In this document: in pieces, positions 1 through 4,869 of the stretch
Layout: every line of letters starts with the position of its first letter
How positions within the stretch are numbered: the first letter of the stretch is position 1
Source of the DNA: Anaerolineales bacterium
Lineage (GTDB): Bacteria; Chloroflexota; Anaerolineae; Anaerolineales; UBA6663
DNA length: 40,616 nucleotides
Assembly (NCBI GenBank): GCA_016789175.1
Contig: JAEURK010000170.1
Coordinates: 1-40,616 of the forward strand
Direction: 5' to 3'
The notes under the pieces: generated by a model
Told to the model about the DNA's origin: nothing
Seen by the model: the letters and a program-made list of their open reading frames with translations, nothing else
The model's database searches: none
Position numbers and translations under genes: made by a program

Positions 1-620
1 GCGGGCAGGTCCTGACCGACGGCCAGGCCCCACAGCTCGCGCTCGGCCTCGGTCGCCGGCTTGGGGCGCGCCAGGCGCAGCACGTCGCGCAGGGTGATTG
101 CGCCGGTGCCCTTGTACTTGGCCAGCTGGTAAGCATCGAAGCCGCGCAGCGCGTCCTGGATGCCGCGCAGCAAGCCGTGCGGCACGACGCCGGTGTGGTG
201 GGTCTTGAAGTACGCGATCGCCTCGGCCGGCTCATCGGCGCGGCGCAACACGCGCGGCGCGTAGCGGCGGGCAAGGCCGCTGCCCTTGGTGGCCGGGTGG
301 GCGACGGCCTCGACGTACACGGCCAGCGCCGACGTGCGCAGCGCCAACCCGCGCTTGTCGCGTGCGTACGCAGCCAGCGCGAATGGGAAGCGCACGTCCT
401 CGGCCAGGGCCGCCGCCACGTTGTCCTGGAAGCGCTTGAACCACTCGGCCTGGCGCTCGTAGTAACCGTCGCCGCTCCAGAGCGATGTGGCCACCTGGCG
501 ATAGAGCGCGAGGCGGGGCGTGTCGCTGAACGCCAGGCCCCCACCGCGGTTGAGCCGGTCGGGGCCGTGGCCCACCAGCGCGCGTTGCACAATCTGAAGA
601 GCCTGGTTGAACTTGGACAT
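1..620 (-). CDS. Ro60/Rsr-type TROVE-domain RNA-binding protein, N-terminal part (cut by window edge)
   Basis: The frame opens at the ATG complementary to 618-620, behind a GAAGGT ribosome site, and runs off the left edge after about 206 codons. TROVE proteins form a ring of helical repeats followed by a von Willebrand A domain; they hold the ends of misfolded RNAs in the ring and Y RNA on the rim, and in bacteria (Rsr) work with exonucleases in RNA decay. Visible family elements are LNRGGGLAFSDTPRLALYR (about residues 17-35), SLWSGDGYYERQ, RFPFALAAYARDKRGLALR, HHTGVVPHGLLRGIQDAL and ITLRDVLRLARPKP. The VWA half lies outside the window. The gene is last on a leftward unit whose leader holds a Y RNA, tRNA-His and tRNA-like elements, which independently supports the assignment. 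Confidence 0.88.
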   Translation of the reverse strand, partial: MSKFNQALQIVQRALVGHGPDRLNRGGGLAFSDTPRLALYRQVATSLWSGDGYYERQAEWFKRFQDNVAAALAEDVRFPFALAAYARDKRGLALRTSALAVYVEAVAHPATKGSGLARRYAPRVLRRADEPAEAIAYFKTHHTGVVPHGLLRGIQDALRGFDAYQLAKYKGTGAITLRDVLRLARPKPATEAERELWGLAVGQDLP

Positions 621-742
621 GGCGCACCTTCTATCGATGAAAGCAGCATCCGGCAAGGGGTGTCACAGGCGTAGGTTCCGTTTGACAGACGAAGTAACCC
701 ATGACGTCAGCGCGGATGCATTAAAACGTGTGGTCCGAGGCA

Positions 743-780
743 TGCGAACACGGGCGGGGGCAGACCCGCCCGTGTTCGCA
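743..780 (-). terminator. Perfect 16-bp hairpin between Y RNA and Ro60
   Basis: Arms 743-758 and 765-780 are perfectly complementary (TGCGAACACGGGCGGG and its reverse complement) around a 6-nt loop. No T-run follows on either strand, so it is not a classical intrinsic terminator. It may instead mark the 3' boundary of the Y RNA, stabilise an RNA end, or be a processing site before Ro60 translation. Confidence 0.6.
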
Positions 781-794
781 CTCACGATGAACAT

Positions 795-931
795 GGTATC
801 CGGCGAGTGGCGCTCAAGGAACATGTCGTGCTCTACCGCTGAGCTACCGGCGCACAAACGCCGGGTTGGAGTCGAACCAACGACCTCGCGATCCGTAGTC
901 GAAGTAACCCTGAACTGCAGCTCGGATACCC
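795..931 (-). ncRNA. yrlA: YrlA-type bacterial Y RNA with a circularly permuted tRNA module
   Basis: Read on the minus strand, a T-arm (stem 877-881/865-869, loop TTCGACT) is followed by an acceptor-like stem closed on itself (859-864 with 847-852, CCGGCG/CGCCGG, 6-nt loop). After TA comes a perfect D-arm (841-844/830-833, loop AGCGGTA with the GG pair). This T-arm, closed acceptor, D-arm order is a tRNA opened at the anticodon, the layout known for the tRNA-mimic module of YrlA RNAs. Where the anticodon arm should be, the flanks form a bulged stem (CGC-GAGG with CCTT-GA-GCG) resembling the conserved Ro60-binding stem of Y RNAs, whose 3' strand carries CUUGA. An outer 8-bp stem (923-930 with 795-802) closes the unit. 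Ends are approximate. It lies directly upstream of Ro60. Confidence 0.82.
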
Positions 932-957
932 GCTCACAGCAACTGGACGCCCGGCAA

Positions 958-998
958 GTGGCGCTCAAGGACTATTGGAATCGAACCAATTGAGCCAC
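958..998 (-). ncRNA. Minimal Y-RNA-like hairpin: Ro60-binding-type stem capped by a T-arm
   Basis: On the minus strand GTGGC-TCAA (998-990) pairs with TTGA-GC-GCCAC (968-958), giving 9 bp with a 2-nt GC bulge. Inside is a tRNA T-arm, TTGG-TTCGATT-CCAA (989-975), followed by six unpaired bases. The 3' strand, TCCTTGAGCGCCACT, is repeated in the larger Y RNA at 807-821, and the next bases continue the match with few changes, so the two units share their putative Ro60-binding strand. No D-arm or closed acceptor is present. It may be a shortened Y RNA, a decayed duplicate, or one arm of a larger transcript. Confidence 0.55.
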
Positions 999-1029
999 GA
1001 AGGATCCCTGAGCTTCAGCACGGGCGAGG

Positions 1030-1104
1030 GGTGTCTGACCGGGTTTGAACCGGTGTTCTCCTGGTTCACAGCCAGGCGTGTTCAACCACTCCACCACAGA
1101 CACC
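1030..1104 (-). tRNA. tRNA-His (anticodon GTG)
   Basis: A complete cloverleaf on the minus strand. G-1 at 1104 pairs with C73 at 1030, the His-specific identity pair. The acceptor GTGTCTG pairs with CAGACAC, U8 is present, and the D-arm holds AGTGGTTGA. The anticodon stem CCTGG/CCAGG carries loop CTGTGAA (U33, anticodon GTG), and the T-arm is ACCGG-TTCAAAC-CCGGT. CCA is not encoded, since CTC follows C73. It has every feature needed to be a working tRNA and sits between tRNA-like elements and the Y RNA in the Ro60 leader. Confidence 0.93.
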
Positions 1105-1193
1105 ATAAGAAAGGTCGCACACGGACATTGCAGATACGCGTCCGGGCGCCTCTGTTCAGGCTCACTGGCGCCGCGATCCCTGGGCGTCGGCGT

Positions 1194-1247
1194 GGGCGGC
1201 TCGGATTTCGTACAACCGAACAAGGGACTCGTAGTGTCCAACCGCCC
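1194..1247 (-). ncRNA. Two-armed tRNA-like fold
   Basis: Outer stem GGGCGG/CCGCCC (1242-1247 with 1194-1199) encloses two hairpins: GGAC-ACTACGA-GTCC, with a 7-nt loop like an anticodon arm, and TCGG-(11 nt)-CCGA. No T-loop motif is seen. It could be a decayed tRNA lacking one arm or a plain structured spacer, and the strand is assigned from its neighbours. Confidence 0.3.
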
Positions 1248-1281
1248 GAAGTGCGCGACGCCGCGAGGGCCGCCTGTCGGG

Positions 1282-1362
1282 TCTGGCGGGGCAGGCAATC
1301 GGCTGCGCGTCCTTCCGATGTCTTTTCAGAGACGTCTCTCGCCGACGACCGACCCCGCCAGA
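1282..1362 (-). ncRNA. Long-range 10-bp stem enclosing a tRNA-sized branched domain
   Basis: TCTGGCGGGG (1282-1291) and CCCCGCCAGA (1353-1362) are perfectly complementary and enclose about 61 nt containing small hairpins, including GTCT-CTGAAA-AGAC. The total of about 81 nt is close to tRNA length, but no T-loop or D-loop is present. The right arm overlaps an alternative hairpin (CCCCGCC with GGCGGGG) and adjoins the next tRNA-like unit, so alternative folding is likely. Confidence 0.3.
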
Positions 1363-1363
1363 G

Positions 1364-1431
1364 GGCCAGGGCGGGGCGAACCGCGGTCTCATCGCTTGCG
1401 GCGACGACGCGGGGCTCCCGCTGGTCTGGCC
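1364..1431 (-). ncRNA. Degenerate tRNA-like element (GCA in the anticodon position)
   Basis: On the minus strand GGCCAG (1431-1426) pairs with CTGGCC (1369-1364). A hairpin GCGGG-AGC-CCCGC follows, then an anticodon-like arm with 5-bp stem CGTCG/CGATG and 7-nt loop CCGCAAG, then GCGG-TTCGCC-CCGC where a T-arm should be. The total is 68 nt. The arm order matches a tRNA, but position 33 is C, the D-loop lacks GG and the T-loop has 6 nt, so it could not serve as a normal tRNA-Cys. Chance folding of GC-rich DNA remains possible. Confidence 0.38.
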
Positions 1432-1443
1432 AGGCAGGCCCGA

Positions 1444-1492
1444 GTCGGGGTGGACAACGCGCGTTCCCTGTGTGCCGCTGTCCGGACCCGAC
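1444..1492 (-). ncRNA. Imperfect hairpin between tRNA-like units
   Basis: GTCGGG (1444-1449) pairs with CCCGAC (1487-1492), and GGACA (1452-1456) with TGTCC (1479-1483), making an 11-bp interrupted stem over a loop of about 22 nt. It separates two tRNA-like elements and could be a processing signal. Confidence 0.3.
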
Positions 1493-1508
1493 CCCTCAGC
1501 CTGCAAAT

Positions 1509-1581
1509 CGCTCCGGGCGGGAATCGAACCCGCATCCTCCGTCTTCATTCGACGGCGTTACGGCCACTGAACTTGCGGAGC
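1509..1581 (-). tRNA. tRNA-like element with a non-canonical anticodon loop (GAATGAA)
   Basis: A 73-nt cloverleaf on the minus strand. Acceptor GCTCCGC/CCGGAGC has six pairs and a C-C at position 7. The D-arm is GTTCAGTGGCCGTAAC with conserved AGTGG, the anticodon stem CCGTC/GACGG is perfect, and the T-arm GCGGG-TTCGATT-CCCGC is perfect. Everything outside the decoding loop resembles a real tRNA. The 7-nt loop GAATGAA has A instead of U at 33 and would place ATG at 34-36, and position 8 is A rather than U. CCA is not encoded. It cannot be a standard elongator tRNA; it may be a tRNA mimic, a bait for anticodon nucleases, or a decaying gene held in the Ro60 leader. Confidence 0.68.
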
Positions 1582-1584
1582 GAA

Positions 1585-1613
1585 CGGGCGGCCCGATCAG
1601 CACGGGTCGCCCG
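1585..1613 (-). ncRNA. 11-bp hairpin next to the tRNA-like element
   Basis: CGGGCGGCCCG (1585-1595) pairs with CGGGTCGCCCG (1603-1613) with one G-T wobble around a 7-nt loop ATCAGCA. It begins three bases before the 5' end of the tRNA-like RNA on the minus strand, where a leader-processing structure could sit. Confidence 0.45.
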
Positions 1614-1660
1614 ACAACTGATGCATGTCTCCAGCACCTGGGCCGGTGCGGAGTTATCGG
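1611..1660 (-). ncRNA. Two-tier hairpin
   Basis: The outer stem pairs 1611-1619 (CCGACAACT) with 1652-1660 (AGTTATCGG), 9 bp with one wobble. The inner stem pairs CTCC-A-GCACC with GGTGC-GGAG. Nine unpaired bases (GATGCATGT) lie on one side only. It shares three bases with the preceding hairpin, so the two may be mutually exclusive. Confidence 0.4.
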
Positions 1661-1667
1661 CTCGTCG

Positions 1668-1720
1668 GCCCGCGGATGCCTTCATCCTCGGGGGCGGTTT
1701 CCCTGCTCGCTGCCGCGGCC
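1668..1720 (-). ncRNA. Stem with internal GGATG/CATCC hairpin
   Basis: GGCC-CGCGG (from 1668) pairs with CCGCGGCC (1713-1720) with one bulged base, and inside is GGATG-CCTT-CATCC (1675-1688). It is the most upstream of the structured units after the leader terminator. No known RNA family was recognised. Confidence 0.3.
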
Positions 1721-1784
1721 TGTGAGGCGCGGTCTGCCGAACTGAGTTGTCAAGCGTCTCCGCAGCCGAAGCTCGGAAACAAAA

Positions 1785-1810
1785 CAGGCGCAGAGTGAAC
1801 TCTGCGCCTG
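1785..1810 (-). terminator. Intrinsic terminator in the Ro60/Y RNA leader
   Basis: On the minus strand an 11-bp perfect stem (CAGGCGCAGAG/CTCTGCGCCTG) with loop TTCA is followed at once by TTTTGTTT (1784-1777), a textbook rho-independent terminator. It lies about 220 nt after the predicted start at about 2029 and before every tRNA-like element, so it would gate the whole downstream RNA array and Ro60. Confidence 0.8.
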
Positions 1811-1926
1811 ATGGGAGGGGAGCTATGGGTCCGGAAACAGAAACGCGGCGTACCTGTGTACACCGCGCCTGTCAGGACCGGGGAGCCGTGGATCGTCTAG
1901 ATCACAGCCGCCCTCCCATCAGGCGC
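1804..1926 (-). promoter_or_regulatory. Leader RNA with a 16-bp stem that competes with the terminator
   Basis: GCGCCTGATGGGAGGG on the minus strand (1926-1911) is perfectly complementary to CCCTCCCATCAGGCGC (1819-1804). That second segment contains the first seven bases of the terminator's 5' arm, so the two structures exclude each other and the 16-bp stem is a natural antiterminator. Inside the stem are a hairpin with GATC/GATC pairing (about 1889-1906) and a longer arm (GGTCC/GGACC, then CGCGG-T-GTAC with GTAC-G-CCGCG), giving a three-way junction. I do not recognise a known riboswitch class. A short ORF runs through the 5' strand, so the trigger could be a ligand, a protein, or translation. 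Confidence 0.65.
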
Positions 1927-1998
1927 ACAATGCAGGCGCATACCCTGGCAGGGATGCCCGGGTACGACGTCGACTTCACGAAAGAGATCACTGGTCAT
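1897..1998 (-). CDS. Possible 33-codon leader ORF in the Ro60 leader
   Basis: An ATG complementary to 1996-1998 opens 33 codons (begins MTSDLFREV, ends GRAAVI) and stops with TAG at 1899-1897, inside the leader and past the 5' strand of the 16-bp stem. A ribosome reading it would melt that stem. The ribosome site (AAGG) is weak and the ORF may be accidental, so this rests mainly on position. Confidence 0.22.
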   Translation of the reverse strand: MTSDLFREVDVVPGHPCQGMRLHCAPDGRAAVI

Positions 1999-2015
1999 TG
2001 AATAGCTGGCCTTGT

Positions 2016-2021
2016 TATAAT
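2016..2021 (+). promoter_or_regulatory. Extended -10 (TGTTATAAT) reading right
   Basis: TATAAT at 2016-2021 is preceded by TGT, an extended -10. The nearest -35-like TTGAAT (1998-2003) is too close at 12 bp. It would start RNA near 2028, ahead of the DUF2442-like gene and facing the leftward promoter at 2036-2065, so the two would interfere. Confidence 0.4.
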
Positions 2022-2035
2022 TCGTACTGGCGACG

Positions 2036-2065
2036 AGTTTACGACAGATGCGGGCCGCGTGTCAA
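2036..2065 (-). promoter_or_regulatory. Sigma-70-type promoter for the Y RNA/tRNA-like/Ro60 unit
   Basis: On the minus strand a perfect TTGACA (2065-2060) is followed after 18 bp by TAAACT (2041-2036). The start would be near 2029 and transcription would run left through the leader, tRNA-like units, tRNA-His and Y RNA toward Ro60. It is the best -35 box seen in this region. Confidence 0.6.
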
Positions 2066-2105
2066 TAGGGAAAACGCGAACGGGCTCGCCTGGGAAATAT
2101 CCAAC

Positions 2106-2654
2106 ATGACTCACACGCTCCTGACCTGCGAGAAGGCGGCGCCCCTGGCCCTGCGCCTCACTTTTTCCGATCGTCGTTCGGTTGTGATCGACTTCGAGCC
2201 CATCCTGGCCGGCAAGGGGCTGGGGCCGCTGCGGGTCGAGGCTGAGTTCGAGCGGGCTGTCGTGACGGCCGATGGCTCGGCCCTGGTCTGGCCGAACGGC
2301 GCCCGTTTCGCGGTTGCCGTGCTGTACCACTGGGACGAGCACCTGACCGACCTGAAAGCGGCCGCCCGCCGGGGCTTGAAGCAAGAACTCAAAGACGAAT
2401 GGGCCGCCGTCCGATATGCCGAGGAGGTGCTGGCGGAGTGCGGGCCGTTTGTCTCGATCAGCGAGGCGGCCCATTACGGCCGGCTGAGTCTGACCACCCT
2501 GGCGACGGCGATCAAGGACGGCCGGTTCCCGGCCCTGCCGACCGCGACGGGAATGCTGGTGCGTTTGACCGCTGTCGACAAGCGGGTGGGGCTGCACGAT
2601 CGCCCGGGTCGGCCGCGGCGCGAAGAGCGGAAAGCGGCGAATGAAAGAAGGTAG
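2106..2654 (+). CDS. DUF2442-like protein with a C-terminal helix-turn-helix-like segment
   Basis: The start is placed at ATG 2106 (MTHTLLTCEKAAP) because the upstream in-frame ATG at 1998 lies within the promoter region. Residues about 15-75 match the small DUF2442 fold: LRLTFSDRRSVVIDFEPIL, then VVTADGSALVWPNGARFAVA, ending LYHW. After a basic linker, residues about 115-160 (SISEAAHYGRLSLTTLATAI) look like a DNA-binding helix-turn-helix. DUF2442 proteins often sit in toxin-antitoxin or regulatory contexts but their biochemistry is poorly known. The gene is divergent from the Ro60 leader with its 5' end over that unit's promoter, so autoregulation or control of the RNA locus is possible. The tail is very basic (RPGRPRREERKAA). 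Confidence 0.6.
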   Translation: MTHTLLTCEKAAPLALRLTFSDRRSVVIDFEPILAGKGLGPLRVEAEFERAVVTADGSALVWPNGARFAVAVLYHWDEHLTDLKAAARRGLKQELKDEWAAVRYAEEVLAECGPFVSISEAAHYGRLSLTTLATAIKDGRFPALPTATGMLVRLTAVDKRVGLHDRPGRPRREERKAANERR

Positions 2655-2699
2655 GGCGAAGAGCGAGTGATCACTTTGGGCGGCGAGCAGGGCTATCGC

Positions 2700-2815
2700 G
2701 TCTTATTCGCGAGGACCGGGTTCATTGCCACGTATTTTTCGAATTGAATCGCATTGGCACGAACGATCGCCATTCGTGAGAATTCGTATCAATTCGTGAA
2801 ACTGGTGGCGATAAT
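2700..2815. repeat. Intergenic spacer of repeated ATTCGTGA-type words
   Basis: The gap between the DUF2442-like gene and the cupin gene contains reiterated words (TATTCGCGAG, ATTCGTGAG, AATTCGTATC, AATTCGTGAA) and their complements (GGCACGAACG). It resembles other word-built spacers in this window. No gene is seen in it. Confidence 0.45.
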
Positions 2816-2880
2816 CGCCCATGACACATTAGATGCGTTAGCCCTGGAGGGGTGAGCCTGAGCCCGGCCGGGTGCTCCGG

Positions 2881-2886
2881 TATACT
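2881..2886 (+). promoter_or_regulatory. Possible -10 (TATACT) for the cupin-hut operon
   Basis: TATACT lies 21 bp before the cupin ATG, which would put the RNA start near 2892. No convincing -35 is visible 16-18 bp upstream. Confidence 0.35.
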
Positions 2887-2906
2887 GATTCTTCGAGAGG
2901 CGCGGC

Positions 2907-3269
2907 ATGGACAAAGTCAATCTGGCTGAGAAACTGGCCCTGATCAACGAGCACTGGCGGCCCAAAGTGGTGGGCGCGCTCAATGGGCAAGAGGTCAAAC
3001 TGGTCAAGGTGCTGGGTGAATTTGTGTGGCACCACCACGAGACCGAAGACGAGTTGTTCCTCGTGGTGTCGGGCAGGCTGCGGATCGAGTTCCGCGACCA
3101 TGTGGTGACCCTCGATCCGGGCGAGTTCGTGGTCGTGCCGCACGGCGTCGAGCATCGCCCGGTGGCCGAGGCGGAGGTCGCTGTGCTGCTCTTCGAGCCG
3201 GCCGCCACCCGCAACACCGGCAACGTCGAAGACGCCCGGTTGACCGCTCCCGGTGGCGTGCATCTTTGA
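2907..3269 (+). CDS. Cupin-domain protein
   Basis: A 120-residue single-domain cupin. The first metal-binding motif is visible as WHHHETEDELFLVVSGRLRIEF (about residues 42-63, His-His plus Glu), and the second as DPGEFVVVPHGVEHRPVA (about 70-87). These are the usual ligand positions for one divalent metal in a beta-barrel. Stand-alone cupins of this type act as small-molecule isomerases, dioxygenases or binding proteins, and the substrate cannot be read from sequence. It begins 34 bp before hutH on the same strand, so it is probably cotranscribed with the histidine-breakdown genes. The start at ATG 2907 is preceded by GAGAGG. Confidence 0.8.
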   Translation: MDKVNLAEKLALINEHWRPKVVGALNGQEVKLVKVLGEFVWHHHETEDELFLVVSGRLRIEFRDHVVTLDPGEFVVVPHGVEHRPVAEAEVAVLLFEPAATRNTGNVEDARLTAPGGVHL

Positions 3270-3302
3270 AGCGGCGTGGTTGCCGCGCGCTGTGAGGCTC
3301 TC

Positions 3303-4811
3303 ATGACGGATCTTGTGCTGGATGGACAGGCGCTGTCGCTGGACGACGTGAGCGACGTGGCGCGCAACAAACTGCGCGTCTGTCTGGGCGCAAACGCCCG
3401 CGTGCGCATGGCGCAGGCTCAGGCCCTGGTGGCGGCGATCGCCGCCGGTGATCGGCCCGTGTACGGCATCAACACCGGCTTCGGAAGTTTGAGCCGGGTG
3501 CGGATCGCGCCCGATCAGACGCGCGAGCTGCAACTCAACCTGGTGCGCAGCCACGCGGCCGCGGTCGGTGAGCCCTTACCCGATGACGTGGTCAGGGCGG
3601 TGCTGTTGATCGGTGCGGCCAGCCTGGCGCGTGGGCATAGCGGCGCGCGCCCCGAGGTGGTCGAGCTGATGTGTGCGTGTCTCAACCATGGCGTGACGCC
3701 GGTCGTGCCGGCTCGCGGCTCGCTGGGCGCGAGCGGCGATCTGGCGCCGCTGGCACACGTGGCGCTCTCGCTGATCGGCGAGGGCCGGGCCAGGTTCGAC
3801 GAGCGGATTCTGCCGGGCGGCGAGGCCCTGCGCGCGGCAGGGTTGGCTCCCCTGCAGCTGGGGCCTAAAGAGGGCCTGGCCCTGCTGAACGGCACCCATG
3901 TGATGACGGCGCTCGGCGCCCTGGCGATCCAGGATGCGACGACGTTGCTGGAGGTTGCCCAGGCGGCGGCTGCGATGAGCCTGGATGCCGCCCTCGGCAC
4001 GCCGGCGCCGCTCGATCCTCGCATCCACGCCCTGCGCGGCCAGCCGGGCCAGATTGCGGTCGCGGCACGGCTGCGGAACCTGCTGGCCGGCAGTGAGTTG
4101 CCGGCGACCCACCGCGAGAACGACCCGCGCGTGCAGGACCCGTATTCGCTGCGCTGCGCGCCGCAGGTCCTGGGCGCCGTCGCCGATGGCCTGGGGTATG
4201 TGCGCGGCGTGATCGCGCACGAGCTCGGGGCCGTAACCGATAACCCGCTGGTCTTCGCCGACGACGGGGTGGTGCTCTCGGGCGGGAACTTCCACGGGCA
4301 GCCACTCGCGCTGGCCCTGGATCTGCTGGCCGTGACGCTCACACATCTGGCCGCGATCTCGGAGCGTCGCACCTACTTGCTTCTGACGGCGGCCGAGCCC
4401 GAAATGAAGCTTCCGGCCTTCCTCAGCGGCGGCTCCGGGCTCGAGTCGGGCCTGATGATCGCGCAGTACACGGCGGCCGCCCTGGTCAATGAGTGCACGG
4501 TGTTGGCGCACCCGGCCAGCGTCGCCAACATCCCGTCGTCGGCCGGCATGGAGGACTACAACAGCATGGGCGCGACGGCGGCGCTCAAAGCCCGGCAGGT
4601 GCTCGAACTCGCCCGGCGTGTGGTCGCGATCGAGCTGTTGGTGGCCGCCCAGGCCCTTGATTACCACCGCCCGCTGCGGTCCGGCGCCGGTGTCGAGGCG
4701 GTTCATGCCGGCTTGCGCCAGACGGTGCCGTTCCTCACCCATGACCGAGTTTTGGCGGATGACATCGCCGCCATCGTGGCGATAATTGAGTCGGGTGAGT
4801 TGGTGAGCTGA
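3303..4811 (+). CDS. hutH: Histidine ammonia-lyase
   Basis: Deaminates L-histidine to trans-urocanate in the cytoplasm, the first step of histidine breakdown. The catalytic MIO group forms from Ala-Ser-Gly, seen at residues 143-145 in RGSLGASGDLAPLAH, exactly the family position. Other hallmarks are YGINTGFGSLSRV (about 53-65), the LLNGTHVM segment, RENDPRVQDPYSLRCAPQV, TDNPLVF, GNFHGQP and SSAGMEDYNSMG. The length of 502 residues is normal. ATG 3303 is chosen because it follows GTGAGG and matches the family N-terminus; the frame is open to 3276. hutI follows with a 58-bp gap. No urocanase gene (hutU) is present here. Confidence 0.96.
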   Translation: MTDLVLDGQALSLDDVSDVARNKLRVCLGANARVRMAQAQALVAAIAAGDRPVYGINTGFGSLSRVRIAPDQTRELQLNLVRSHAAAVGEPLPDDVVRAVLLIGAASLARGHSGARPEVVELMCACLNHGVTPVVPARGSLGASGDLAPLAHVALSLIGEGRARFDERILPGGEALRAAGLAPLQLGPKEGLALLNGTHVMTALGALAIQDATTLLEVAQAAAAMSLDAALGTPAPLDPRIHALRGQPGQIAVAARLRNLLAGSELPATHRENDPRVQDPYSLRCAPQVLGAVADGLGYVRGVIAHELGAVTDNPLVFADDGVVLSGGNFHGQPLALALDLLAVTLTHLAAISERRTYLLLTAAEPEMKLPAFLSGGSGLESGLMIAQYTAAALVNECTVLAHPASVANIPSSAGMEDYNSMGATAALKARQVLELARRVVAIELLVAAQALDYHRPLRSGAGVEAVHAGLRQTVPFLTHDRVLADDIAAIVAIIESGELVS

Positions 4812-4857
4812 CGGTGGCCGGACGCCATCAGTCAAGCACCAATCACCGATCACAAAC

Positions 4858-4863
4858 GAAGGA
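4858..4863 (+). promoter_or_regulatory. Ribosome site fixing the hutI start
   Basis: AAGGAG lies 6 bp before ATG 4870 and directly abuts GTG 4864, so ATG 4870 is the better start of hutI. Confidence 0.6.
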
Positions 4864-4869
4864 GTGTCC

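Noticed and set aside
884..910. A tRNA-Arg (ACG)-like anticodon arm (loop CTACGGA)
   Set aside because: Only a 3-bp perfect stem and no acceptor or D-arm of its own; it lies inside the 5' strand of the Y RNA.
1028..1583. tmRNA or SRP RNA
   Set aside because: No tag-peptide ORF, no paired 5' domain of tmRNA, and no GGAAGC-type SRP tetraloop region were found.
1785..1926. A small inverted-repeat mobile element (MITE) with 16-bp terminal repeats
   Set aside because: The repeat overlaps the arm of a T-run terminator and lies just after a promoter, which fits a leader switch better; no target duplication was seen.
607..2001. Several open frames of 80-256 codons on both strands between Ro60 and 2000
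   Set aside because: They cross tRNA-His, Y RNA and the hairpins, have Arg/Ala-rich composition typical of GC-rich noncoding DNA, and lack domains. Treated as shadows of RNA genes.
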